Assembly (NCBI GenBank): GCA_963611355.1
Contig: CAVDRM010000006.1
Location: 18,654-82,653, forward strand
Length of the DNA stretch: 64,000 bases
Reading direction: 5' to 3'
From: CAVDRM01 sp963611355
GTDB taxonomy: Bacteria > Bacillota > Clostridia > Christensenellales > Aristaeellaceae
The notes beneath the pieces are model-generated. The model was not told where the DNA came from and did not search any database. It was given only the letters and a program-made list of their open reading frames with translations. How positions within the stretch are numbered: position 1 is the stretch's first letter; the number at the start of each line of letters is the position of its first letter. Below, piece by piece: positions 15,552-23,858 of the stretch. Both the position numbers and the translations under genes were made by a program.

Positions 15552-16253
15552 TTACCGACTTGCTTTATTGCTCTGCCATGAATGAAGCAGAACATTGGCC
15601 TCAATGGAGCGGAGAAAAAAATCATGCAGCTCCATTTCCAGCCGGTCCATATCACTGACATCCTGCCCCATCCGCTCGGCCAGCTTGCCCAGCAAAACGG
15701 GTTTTTCCATCACGGTCATAATGGCGGCGTTAATGGAACGCGCCATCACCATCGCTCGATAGGGGTCGGGGCGTACGCTGACGGCTTCGATAAGCTCGGC
15801 CAAGACAGCTTCGCTGCTGGAAATCACCACATCGGCCATGATGCCGCGGGAGCTTTGCGGCAGCCCGCTTTCATGCTCGGCCAACCCGATGTTGATCCAG
15901 CTTTTGCGATAGTCGAGCGACAGCCTGATTCGTCCTGTCAAAAAGCGGTCAAGATAACTCCATGCGGTCTCCTTGTCTACGGGTTTCTGAGAAAGAAATT
16001 CGCGTATCTCGTCCGCATCCTTTGAATATGCCCTGCGCAGACGCTCGGCCGCATCCAGAATGGCTGCTTTTGTTAAATCTTCCTTGCTTCCGAAGTGAAA
16101 ATTGATGGCGGAAAGGGTGACGCCGGCGGCATTGGCAATCATGCGGGTGGTCATGGCATCATAGCCGTACATGGCGATGAGTGCCTGCGTTGCCCGAATC
16201 AGCCGCTGCTGGGTCGTCTCTTTTCCCGTAAAATGAAGGTCGATAAAATCCAT
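15552..16253 (-). CDS. TetR-family transcriptional regulator
   Basis: The 233-residue protein has a classic TetR N terminus: RLIRATQALIAMYGYDAMTTRMIANAAGV, then SAINFHFGSKEDL (residues about 17-62). The C-terminal part is a helical ligand domain with the length usual for acyl- or aryl-CoA-responsive members. It sits between the molybdoenzyme operon and the transporter, both carrying GGTCA-NN-TGACC sites, so it is the leading candidate for their repressor. Its own upstream region carries a different, longer palindrome (16276-16293). Confidence 0.9.
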   Translation of the reverse strand: MDFIDLHFTGKETTQQRLIRATQALIAMYGYDAMTTRMIANAAGVTLSAINFHFGSKEDLTKAAILDAAERLRRAYSKDADEIREFLSQKPVDKETAWSYLDRFLTGRIRLSLDYRKSWINIGLAEHESGLPQSSRGIMADVVISSSEAVLAELIEAVSVRPDPYRAMVMARSINAAIMTVMEKPVLLGKLAERMGQDVSDMDRLEMELHDFFLRSIEANVLLHSWQSNKASR

Positions 16254-16275
16254 GCTCCGCTCCAGTCCGTTTCAT

Positions 16276-16293
16276 TTCGGCCGCACGGCCGAA
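16276..16293. promoter_or_regulatory. Palindrome upstream of tetR
   Basis: TTCGGCCG and CGGCCGAA are perfect 8-bp arms around CA, about 22 bases upstream of the start. A GGTCAT half-site follows at 16295. This is a candidate autoregulatory operator, but its sequence differs from the regulon palindrome. Confidence 0.55.
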
Positions 16294-16341
16294 CGGTCAT
16301 ATTTTATCATAGAAGTGAGCTTTTATCAAGCAAATAATAAA

Positions 16342-16371
16342 CAGTGCCTGACCGGTCAATGGTCGGCACTG
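16342..16371 (-). terminator. Terminator of the SLC13 transporter gene
   Basis: CAGTGCC and GGCACTG arms, extended by partial GACC/GGTC pairing, lie 25 bases beyond the transporter stop. On the minus strand the hairpin is followed by TTTATTATTTG. It separates the transporter from tetR. Confidence 0.65.
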
Positions 16372-16395
16372 CTTTACACTTGCCAGCGGCTGCTT

Positions 16396-17853
16396 TTATT
16401 TCAGGAAGCCAAGCGCATACCAAAGTGGGATGCTGGCCAAGCATCCGGCCAGGTTGATGAGCATATACAGGATGGAGGCCTTGCGCATTTCGGGGAAGGT
16501 GACATACTTGCCGCCGGCAACACCCAAGGTCGCCATGGCGAACGGATTCATGTACGGCACTGTCCAGCACATGGAGGACATGAATTCGACAAAAATAATG
16601 ACATAAAGGTTAATGCCAGCCGAATGCATCAGACCGCCGAAAATCGCCATCACGATGACCAGCGCCGTATTCTGCTCGATGATGATAAAACGCAAAGCAT
16701 AGGTGAATACGCACAGGAACGGCACGAAAATCCACGGGCTGGAAACGAGCGGTGCTAAAATGGGACTTAAAGCGTTGGCAATCGTCGTGCTCCAGCCAAG
16801 TGAGGACATATAATTAGCCATGCCCAAGAGACTGCCGATGAACACGACGAGACTCCACGGGATTTTCGTATTGAAATCAGTCGGTGCAATCAGTCCCGTG
16901 GCACACATCACGCAGACAGCCGCCCAGCCAATCATGCCGGTATCCATGCCGTGCAGACCGGAGGTGGACCACAACACCAGCGCCGTCACCAAAATGGCCG
17001 CCGCAATATTTTCATTTCGGCTCATCGCGCCCATTTCCTTCAGCCTGTCTTTATAGAAGGACTTGGAAAATTCCAGCTTTTCCTTCGGCTTGCAGATGAT
17101 GCCGCAATAAATAAACGTACCGGCAAGCAGCACGGCAAACCAGACGATGGCAGCGACCAGCCAGCTTGTAAAGTTAAACGCACTGCCCTCTGCGCCCAGA
17201 GATTCGGCATAGGATGTAATAAAGCCGCACATCACGGACACATATACAGAGCCCGTAATAAAGGCATTGCCGCCCAAATAGGCAGGAAGATAGCAAGCGC
17301 TGAACAGGCCGAGCGCCTGCTTGCTGCGCGGCTTGATCTTCATTTCCTCTGTTGTTGAGGTGGCAAAAGGAATCAGCAGATTTACTTTGGCGTTGACTGA
17401 TGGAATCAGCGGACTCAGCACTGTGCCCGTACACATCATGGCAATGACCGCGCCGGTGTAGGTGGGCGGAAAAAGCGACAGAATGCCGATGGCAATTCGA
17501 TTCAGCAAGCCGCTCTTGCCGATGCCGGCCGAAAGCGCGAAGACCATGATGATGAGCCACACCGTAGAGCCGCTGAATGCGCCAAACAGCCTGCTCATGG
17601 TAAAGACAGACTCGCTTTGCAGACCGAGCTTTTTGAAAATGCTGTCTGTCAGAATCATGAGCGCGGAAGCGCCGATGACGACCACCCAATCCGGCAGCGC
17701 CTGCGTGAGCAGCAGCACGATGACGGAGAGAAATACGCCCGCATAGACATAGGAAGCGGGGGAAAGCAGCTCCGTTTGCGGCATTGTGACCGCCAGCAGA
17801 TAGAACACAATGAGCAATGCCAATGTTACCAAGAGGCCGATTTTCTTTTTCAT
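16396..17853 (-). CDS. SLC13/DASS-type carboxylate transporter
   Basis: The start at 17853 follows AAGGAGGAATGAC; 485 residues. About a dozen hydrophobic segments are visible from residue 6 on. The repeat elements LSPLIPSVNAKVNLLIPFA and MCWTVPYMNPFAMATLG, with the signature region in each half, fit sodium/dicarboxylate-type symporters. It would bring an organic acid into the cell, consistent with the CoA-activating and redox genes that share its operator. Confidence 0.8.
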   Translation of the reverse strand: MKKKIGLLVTLALLIVFYLLAVTMPQTELLSPASYVYAGVFLSVIVLLLTQALPDWVVVIGASALMILTDSIFKKLGLQSESVFTMSRLFGAFSGSTVWLIIMVFALSAGIGKSGLLNRIAIGILSLFPPTYTGAVIAMMCTGTVLSPLIPSVNAKVNLLIPFATSTTEEMKIKPRSKQALGLFSACYLPAYLGGNAFITGSVYVSVMCGFITSYAESLGAEGSAFNFTSWLVAAIVWFAVLLAGTFIYCGIICKPKEKLEFSKSFYKDRLKEMGAMSRNENIAAAILVTALVLWSTSGLHGMDTGMIGWAAVCVMCATGLIAPTDFNTKIPWSLVVFIGSLLGMANYMSSLGWSTTIANALSPILAPLVSSPWIFVPFLCVFTYALRFIIIEQNTALVIVMAIFGGLMHSAGINLYVIIFVEFMSSMCWTVPYMNPFAMATLGVAGGKYVTFPEMRKASILYMLINLAGCLASIPLWYALGFLK

Positions 17854-17949
17854 GTCATTCCTCCTTAGCTGAGGACACGCACACCAAGCCTGCAACAAGG
17901 CGCACGGCTGTCCTGCCACTGATGCCGAAAGCGTTCTTTGCGGGTAAAA

Positions 17950-17961
17950 GGTCAGTTGACC
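17950..17961. promoter_or_regulatory. Palindromic operator GGTCAGTTGACC
   Basis: Third full copy of the regulon site, flanked by GA, 11 bases downstream of the -10 box of the transporter promoter on the minus strand. Confidence 0.7.
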
Positions 17962-17972
17962 GATTCGATGGT

Positions 17973-18001
17973 ATGGTAACATTGCTTTTGGATACCGTCA
18001 A
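17973..18001 (-). promoter_or_regulatory. Promoter of the SLC13 transporter gene
   Basis: On the minus strand TTGACG (18001-17996), 17 bases, then TACCAT (17978-17973). The -10 is weak. The rest of the 335-base gap from 17854 to 18188 shows no credible gene, only AT-rich sequence and a short hairpin near 18090. Confidence 0.5.
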
Positions 18002-18188
18002 TGTTCTCAGGCTACATTTTTTCAATTTTCAAGATGTAAAAATGCGCTCATGCAATTGCCTCCCAGTATATCCCGATGCGGTCTCCTTAAGACCGTTCTG
18101 CTTGCAGAATAAAAAGAATGCCTATTATTGATATGGCTGAAAATATGTAATGGTGTCAATTGGTCAAACAGAGTATTACGGTTTTTTA

Positions 18189-19295
18189 TCAATAAATCAG
18201 ATATTCGCATTCGAGACGTCCGTTGTACAGCCGGCGTTTCTGCGCGGCGCGGCCGCCGTAGGCACGCTCAAAGCCCGCATGACTGGTGATGACACACAGG
18301 CGGCTGTCAGCATGACGATTTTTCATTTCGTGTATTGCACGGTACAACGCTTCACAGGATTTTTTATCGCTCATCCGTTCACCGTAGGGCGGATTGGCGA
18401 TAAAGCAGGGTGCAGCAACTTCTAATTGAAGAGCCCGCAAATCGCACGGCCAGACCTTGATTTTCCCCTCTAAGCCGGCCTGCGCAATGTGGCGGCGGCA
18501 AAGCTCCAGTGCGTCCTTATCAATGTCCGTGCCGGATATATCGTGAATCAGTTCAGGATGGTAAGCAGCCTTGGCCTCGTTGCGGCAGCGAACCAGCAGC
18601 TTTTGATCGACAAATGCCCATTTTTCCATGTCAAAGGAGCGCGTCATCCCCGGCGCACGGTTAGCCATACGCCATGCCGCTTCAATCAGCAGCGTTCCCG
18701 TTCCGCAGCACGGATCATGCAGGGGCATTTTCATTCGCCAGGGGGACAGCCACAGCATGGCAGCCGCTAAGGTCTCTCTCAGCGGTGCTTCGCCGTTCCA
18801 CGTTCGGTAACCGCGCCGATTAAGCGCCGTGCCGCTCGCATCCAAAGTCAGCCGCGCCACATTTCCGTGCAGAGAAACATCGACCGCATAGGTTGCGCCG
18901 GTTTCCGCGCACCATGTCAGATGATAGCGTTTCTTTAATTCCTCGGCGATTGCCTTTTTGGTGATGGCCTGACAATCGCTGACACTCATAAGCCTGCTTC
19001 TGGCACATTTACCGGACACGGGAAAGCGGGCGTCACGCGGCAGAAATTCATGCCAGTGCATCCGTTTGACCAGCTCAAACAGTTCATCAAAGGTCTCCGC
19101 CTTGCCTTCGCCGACCAGCAGCAGAACGCGGTCAGCCGTGCGAAGCCAAAGGTTGGCTCTGAAAGCCTCCTCCGGCGTTGCCTCAAAGCGAACACAGCCA
19201 AGCTCTGCCGATGCCTTAAAGCCGAGTGCCTCCAATTCACGCTTTACAATGCCCTCTAAGCCAAACGCCGCCGTAGCCAGCCATGTGCATGCCAT
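18189..19295 (-). CDS. THUMP-domain 23S rRNA (guanine-N2) methyltransferase, RlmL/YpsC type
   Basis: 368 residues. The N-terminal ferredoxin-like and THUMP regions (residues about 1-155) are followed by a Rossmann methyltransferase with PCCGTGTLLIEAA and the N-P-P-Y motif in FIANPPYGERM. This pair of motifs marks N2-guanine methylation of 23S rRNA. It has its own upstream region, divergent from deoB. The C terminus, GRLECEYLIY, is complete for the short Firmicute form without the fused RlmK half. Confidence 0.88.
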   Translation of the reverse strand: MACTWLATAAFGLEGIVKRELEALGFKASAELGCVRFEATPEEAFRANLWLRTADRVLLLVGEGKAETFDELFELVKRMHWHEFLPRDARFPVSGKCARSRLMSVSDCQAITKKAIAEELKKRYHLTWCAETGATYAVDVSLHGNVARLTLDASGTALNRRGYRTWNGEAPLRETLAAAMLWLSPWRMKMPLHDPCCGTGTLLIEAAWRMANRAPGMTRSFDMEKWAFVDQKLLVRCRNEAKAAYHPELIHDISGTDIDKDALELCRRHIAQAGLEGKIKVWPCDLRALQLEVAAPCFIANPPYGERMSDKKSCEALYRAIHEMKNRHADSRLCVITSHAGFERAYGGRAAQKRRLYNGRLECEYLIY

Positions 19296-19414
19296 GAAAA
19301 TGCCCTCCGTTCTCCGTATGCATATGATTATAACAGTCGGCGCAAAAAAAGCAAGGTCTTTTCAAAAGAAGGATTCAATGATACAATATATGTAAAGAAC
19401 AAGGAGGCGATGGG

Positions 19415-20593
19415 ATGAAGCGCGTACTATGGATCGTTCTTGACAGCGTCGGTGCCGGCGCACTGCCGGACGCAGCCGCTTACGGCGATGCAGGAGCGAA
19501 TACCTTGGGGCACATTGAAGAGAAAATCGGCTTAAAAGTACCGACCATGCGGATGCTGGGGCTTGGCAATATTGACGGCATCGGCATCCCGCCCATTGCG
19601 CATCCGTGCGCGGCATTTGGCAAGGCCATCGAACGTTCCTGCGGCAAGGATACGACCACAGGGCATTGGGAAATGGCGGGCATCACCATGACAAAGCCGT
19701 TCCCGACCTATCCAAACGGTTTTCCAAAGGAGGTCATTGACCGGTTTGAAGCAGCCATCGGGACGAAAACTATCGGCAATAAGCCCTCCTCCGGCACAGT
19801 AATCTTGGATGAACTGGGCGAAGAACATATGCGCACGGGCTACCCGATAGTATATACCTCCGGCGATAGTGTATTTCAAATTGCCGCACATGAGGAAATT
19901 ATTTCAAGAGAGCGCCTGTATGAAATGTGCAGAATCGCCCGCAAAATGCTGGTGGGCGACCATGCGGTCGGCCGTGTGATTGCCCGTCCCTTTATCGGAG
20001 CAGGCCCGGGGCGTTTCACCCGCACAGCCGGACGGCGAGATTTTTCCTTGGAGCCTCTCGGCAGGACGGTACTGGATGCCCTGAAGGAGGCAGGAAAAGA
20101 TGTCCTCGGCGTAGGCAAAATCGAAGATATTTTTGCTTTCAGAGGATTGACGGACTCTGTCCATGCAGCCGGAAACCCTGCCTGCATTGATGCGGCTCTG
20201 GATTATATGAAAAAGCCGTTTGACGGCCTGTGTTATGTCAATCTTGTAGATTTTGATTCTGTGTACGGCCATCGCCGCGATTTGAAGGGCTATGCGAACG
20301 CCATTGAGTATTTTGATATGCGTCTGCCTGAGCTGATGCGGGAAATGAACGATGAGGACATGCTCATCATCACCGCCGACCACGGCTGCGATCCGACTTA
20401 TAAGGGCACGGATCACACACGGGAGTATGTGCCGATTCTCGTTTGGTCGCGTTCCATCAATCAAGGCCTCGCTCTCGGCATTCGTCAAACCTACGCGGAT
20501 ATGGCGGCCACGATTGCGGAATGCTTTGGCTTAAATGAGCGCTTCAATGCTAAATCATTTTATCAAGAATTGGAGGGAAGAACGAATGGATGA
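19415..20593 (+). CDS. deoB: Phosphopentomutase
   Basis: The 392-residue alkaline-phosphatase-fold enzyme interconverts (deoxy)ribose-1-phosphate and -5-phosphate. VLWIVLDSVGAGALPDA carries the first metal-binding aspartate. DTTTGHWEMAG includes the phosphorylated threonine region, and ITADHGCDPTYKGTDHTRE provides the distal metal ligands. AAGGAGG precedes the start. Its last eight bases overlap the purine nucleoside phosphorylase start, so the two are coupled. Confidence 0.97.
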   Translation: MKRVLWIVLDSVGAGALPDAAAYGDAGANTLGHIEEKIGLKVPTMRMLGLGNIDGIGIPPIAHPCAAFGKAIERSCGKDTTTGHWEMAGITMTKPFPTYPNGFPKEVIDRFEAAIGTKTIGNKPSSGTVILDELGEEHMRTGYPIVYTSGDSVFQIAAHEEIISRERLYEMCRIARKMLVGDHAVGRVIARPFIGAGPGRFTRTAGRRDFSLEPLGRTVLDALKEAGKDVLGVGKIEDIFAFRGLTDSVHAAGNPACIDAALDYMKKPFDGLCYVNLVDFDSVYGHRRDLKGYANAIEYFDMRLPELMREMNDEDMLIITADHGCDPTYKGTDHTREYVPILVWSRSINQGLALGIRQTYADMAATIAECFGLNERFNAKSFYQELEGRTNG

Positions 20594-21401
20594 GTATAAG
20601 CGAATCAAAAAGGCCGCGCAGGTAATCGAAAAGGAATGCGGCAGCGCTGATATTGCGATCGTGTTAGGCAGCGGCTTGGGTGACTATGCTGCTTGTGTGA
20701 AGGATGCGCGGGAGATAGCATACAAGGACATCCCCGGCTTTCCAGAAACAACGGTTGCGGGGCATGCGGGAAAATTTGTATTCGGCACATTGCAGGGCAA
20801 GCGTGTCCTCATGATGTGCGGGCGTTTTCACAGCTACGAGGGTCTCGGCATGCAGGACATTGCCATGCCCGTGCGCGTGATGAAGCTGCTTGGCGTACAG
20901 AAGCTGATTTTGACCAATGCGGCAGGAGGCGTCAATTTAGACTTTCAGAGCGGCGATTTGATGCTGCTGACGGACTATATCAATCTGACCGGGAAAAATC
21001 CGCTTCGCGGTGCGAATTTGGATGCGTTCGGCCCTCGTTTCCCCGACATGACCTATGTTTATTCGCCTGCACTCCGTGAACTGGCGCTGGAATGCGCCTT
21101 GGAGAAGGAAATTGGTTTAAAGGAGGGCGTGTATTGCTGGATGTCCGGCCCGGCCTATGAAACGCCTGCCGAAATCCGCATGATTCGGACGCTGGGTGCG
21201 GATGCAGTCGGCATGTCAACCGTGCCGGAATCCATTGTTGCCCGTCACGCGGGCATGGAGGTGCTGGGCCTTTCCTGCATCACCAATATGGCGGCCGGCA
21301 TTTTAAATCAGCCGCTTTCTCACGAAGAGGTCGTGGAGGCAGGTAAAAAAGTACAGGAAAAATTTCGTGCCCTGTTAGACGCAGTCATTGCAAAAATGTA
21401 A
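20586..21401 (+). CDS. punA: Purine nucleoside phosphorylase
   Basis: The start at 20586 (MDEYKRIKK) follows GGAGGGAAGAACGA; 271 residues. The trimeric-type signature is present: IVLGSGLGD for phosphate, GRFHSYEG, LTNAAGGVN and MSGPAYETPAEIRM. It cleaves guanosine and inosine by phosphorolysis, and DeoB converts the released sugar phosphate. After its stop a ribosome-binding site and ATG (21414-21427) point to a lost third gene. Confidence 0.96.
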   Translation: MDEYKRIKKAAQVIEKECGSADIAIVLGSGLGDYAACVKDAREIAYKDIPGFPETTVAGHAGKFVFGTLQGKRVLMMCGRFHSYEGLGMQDIAMPVRVMKLLGVQKLILTNAAGGVNLDFQSGDLMLLTDYINLTGKNPLRGANLDAFGPRFPDMTYVYSPALRELALECALEKEIGLKEGVYCWMSGPAYETPAEIRMIRTLGADAVGMSTVPESIVARHAGMEVLGLSCITNMAAGILNQPLSHEEVVEAGKKVQEKFRALLDAVIAKM

Positions 21402-21411
21402 TATATGAAAA

Positions 21412-21426
21412 GTCGGGAGGCAGCGA
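21412..21426 (+). promoter_or_regulatory. Orphan ribosome-binding site of a lost operon gene
   Basis: GGGAGGCAGCG followed by ATG lies 15-25 bases after the punA stop, the spacing of a third operon gene. The frame runs directly into the end of an IS3 element and is lost. In many Clostridia the next gene is a pyrimidine nucleoside phosphorylase; that identity is a guess. Confidence 0.45.
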
Positions 21427-21868
21427 TGAAGCATCCTAAAAGTTAGACAAATATTTTACCGGAAATTGTTCAAGTTAGCGAAAGGGCTTGCTGTCTGTGA
21501 GTCGCAGGCGGTAAGCCCTTTCGCTGCGCCTTGATGCGGCGGTTATTGTAGTAATCCGGATATTCAACGAGTTCCTGCTTCCAGTGTTCCATGGACCGGA
21601 ACTCCTGCAAATATAACAGTTCGCTTTTGAAAGCCCGAAAGAATTGTCTAGCGCAGCATTATCAGCGCAGTTTCTCCTGCGGCTTATGCTCTGCCGGATG
21701 CCCTTCTTCCGCAGCATCTGCTGATATGGCTTGTGCTGATACGGCCAACCCTGATCAGAATGGAGAATGCGATTCGTGCGATCCGGAATCTTTTCACAAG
21801 CCTTGTCCGGCATAGTCTTCACCATGTTCAGCACCGGAAGCTCCGAGATGGCATACGCGCTCATCCAG
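21427..21868 (-). mobile_element. IS3-family (IS150-like) element, 3' fragment
   Basis: The minus strand codes the end of an OrfB DDE transposase: ILHSDQGWPYQHKPYQQMLR, KKGIRQSISRRRNCADNAAL, then frame-damaged remains. The typical right end, TGTCTAACTTTTAGGATGC, lies at 21427-21446 and finishes with CA. The 5' part of the transposase and the left end are missing. The fragment runs straight into the 3' end of the MATE gene, which suggests a deletion starting within the element. Confidence 0.8.
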
Positions 21869-23218
21869 CTTGCATAGGGCCTGTTTGAATTGATTGGAAA
21901 ACAGCAGGGCCGTACAGGAGACGGCAATCAGGTCGGCAATAGGCTCGGCCATATAAACGGCAGTCGTTTTGTCCGGAAGAAGAGCGGGCAGAAGATAGAT
22001 GAGCGGGAGCAGCAGGACGAATTTTCGCAAAACGGCAACGGCGATGGAGCACGGGGCGTTTCCGATGGACACAAAGGTCATCTGGCAGGCGATTTGAATG
22101 CCGAACATGAACAGCATACCGCAATAAATACGTAAAACCCGTGCGGTGAAGTCAATCAGTGCTTCGTCCGATGAAAAAAACTGCGCAAACAGGCGGGGAA
22201 AAAGCATGATGGCAAGCCAGAGAAGAACGGAATAACTCAGACACACCGTGAGCAAACGCTTAAAGGTTTCGCGCACTCGTGCGGCGTTCTTCGCACCGAA
22301 ATTATAGCTCGTGATAGGCTGTGCTCCCTGCGCGATGCCCTGAAGGGGCAGCATGGCAAACTGCATCACACTGGTTAAGATGGTCATTGCTCCGACGGCC
22401 ACATCGCCGCCGTACTTCAGCAGCGAGAAATTAAAGCAAACCGAAATAATGCTTTCGCTGGCCTGCATGATGAAGGTCGCAAGCCCCAGCGCAATGCAGG
22501 GCAGGATAAGACGGAAATTTCCAATTAAATTTTCTTTCTTCAGCCGCCACACGGTTTTCTGCCCGCGCAGAAAAGAAAGCACCCAAACGCAGGACACACC
22601 CTGCGACAGAATGGTCGCCAGCGCCGCTCCGCGAACGCCCATATGAAAGACAAAGATGAAAAGCGGGTCTAAAACGATGTTGATGACTGCGCCGATCAGA
22701 ACGGTCAGCATTCCCTCACGGGCAAAGCCCTGCGCCGTGATGAACGCGTTAAAGCCCAAGGTCATTTGGACAAAAACCGTTCCAAGCACGTAGATATTCA
22801 TATAGTCAACCGCATAGGAAATCGTATTTTCGCTCGCTCCGAAAGTTAAAAGCAGGTCGCGGGAAAACAGCAGCATGATGACGGTCAGCGCGGCGGAAAT
22901 GATGAGCTGCAAGGTAAAACAGCCGCCCATGATTTTTTCGGACTTTTCTTTGTTTCCCTCTCCCATTGCGATGGATGCACGCGGGGCGCCGCCGGCGCTG
23001 ACGAATGTCGCAAAAGCGGAAATCATCATAATCAGCGGTAGACACACACCGACGCCTGTCAGCGCCAGACTGCCGTCGCCCTCCATATGGCCGATGTACA
23101 TTCTGTCCACAATGTTATACAGCATATTAACGAGCTGTGCGACCACAGTCGGCAGCGCCAGCTTAAACATCAGCTTCCCGATTGGTTCGGTTCCCAAAAA
23201 TGTTTTGTCGTTGTTCAT
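21794..23218 (-). CDS. MATE-family efflux protein with IS-derived C-terminal tail
   Basis: The 474-residue frame starts with the MATE pattern GKLMFKLALPTVVAQLVNMLYN and shows 12 hydrophobic segments in two repeats (second copy near QFAMLPLQGIAQGAQPITSYNFG). It expels drugs or metabolites by ion antiport. The last 30 or so residues (LDERVCHLGASGAEHGED) come from the adjoining IS3 fragment read in another frame, so the native C terminus was cut around 21868. The transmembrane core is complete and function may survive. It follows the MarR gene by 15 bases. Confidence 0.88.
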   Translation of the reverse strand: MNNDKTFLGTEPIGKLMFKLALPTVVAQLVNMLYNIVDRMYIGHMEGDGSLALTGVGVCLPLIMMISAFATFVSAGGAPRASIAMGEGNKEKSEKIMGGCFTLQLIISAALTVIMLLFSRDLLLTFGASENTISYAVDYMNIYVLGTVFVQMTLGFNAFITAQGFAREGMLTVLIGAVINIVLDPLFIFVFHMGVRGAALATILSQGVSCVWVLSFLRGQKTVWRLKKENLIGNFRLILPCIALGLATFIMQASESIISVCFNFSLLKYGGDVAVGAMTILTSVMQFAMLPLQGIAQGAQPITSYNFGAKNAARVRETFKRLLTVCLSYSVLLWLAIMLFPRLFAQFFSSDEALIDFTARVLRIYCGMLFMFGIQIACQMTFVSIGNAPCSIAVAVLRKFVLLLPLIYLLPALLPDKTTAVYMAEPIADLIAVSCTALLFSNQFKQALCKLDERVCHLGASGAEHGEDYAGQGL

Positions 23219-23233
23219 GTCAACTGTCCTTTC

Positions 23234-23665
23234 TTATTGAATTTCCCGAAGATTCTGCACCAGCATATGCAGACAACGCTGTGCTGCTGCCATGTCCTCC
23301 GGCAGGATGTTCGCAGTGATTCTGCGGTAAAATTCTTTCTGCAATGCGTGCCCTTCAGCAATCAGCGGCGCGGCTTTCTCCGTGCATTGAAGGAAATATC
23401 TGCGGCGGTCGCCGGAAACGGGGCTTCTGATGAGGTAGCCCTCGCGCACGAGCTGCTCCACATGAAAGGAAACATTACTGGGCTTTAAGCCGCGGCAGGC
23501 ACAGATATCAACTGCTGAATTCATTTCCGGATTATTGCTTAAAAACATCAGGATATCCACGGCGGTCTGCGGCATTTTAAGCGCACGGCTTAATGGCTGC
23601 ATAACCACGGCATAGGCACGTTCAAACTGCCGTGATGCGGCATAGATTTGCGAGGCGGTCAGCAT
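23234..23665 (-). CDS. MarR-family regulator
   Basis: 143 residues from MLTASQ, chosen because AAAGGAA precedes it. The winged-helix core reads AVDICACRGLKPSNVSFHVEQLVREGYLIRSPVSGDRRRYFLQCT, with the DRR wing of MarR proteins. It is first in a two-gene operon with the MATE exporter and most likely represses it until a ligand is present. Confidence 0.88.
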   Translation of the reverse strand: MLTASQIYAASRQFERAYAVVMQPLSRALKMPQTAVDILMFLSNNPEMNSAVDICACRGLKPSNVSFHVEQLVREGYLIRSPVSGDRRRYFLQCTEKAAPLIAEGHALQKEFYRRITANILPEDMAAAQRCLHMLVQNLREIQ

Positions 23666-23791
23666 AGGCTTTTTCCTTTCAAAATGATTGTTCAGAAATG
23701 AACTATTCAATTATAAACAAATCAGCTGCGACTTGCAAGTATGAAAACAAAATAAAATCGTGTCACATTTGTAAATAAAACATAAAAGACT

Positions 23792-23820
23792 TGATTTCTT
23801 AATAATTTTGTAATATAATT
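23792..23820 (+). promoter_or_regulatory. Promoter of the secreted SH3/PG-binding protein
   Basis: TTGATT, 17 bases of AT-rich spacer, then TATAAT about 40 bases before the start codon. The upstream 60 bases are strongly AT-rich, which may act as an UP element. Confidence 0.65.
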
Positions 23821-23858
23821 AGCGCGTCGGTTGACATTTTTGAAGTGAGGTGACTGAA

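Noticed and set aside
18150..18168. Possible further regulon operator GTGTCAATTGGTC
   Set aside because: Only one half resembles GGTCA-NN-TGACC, the spacing is wrong, and no suitable promoter adjoins it.
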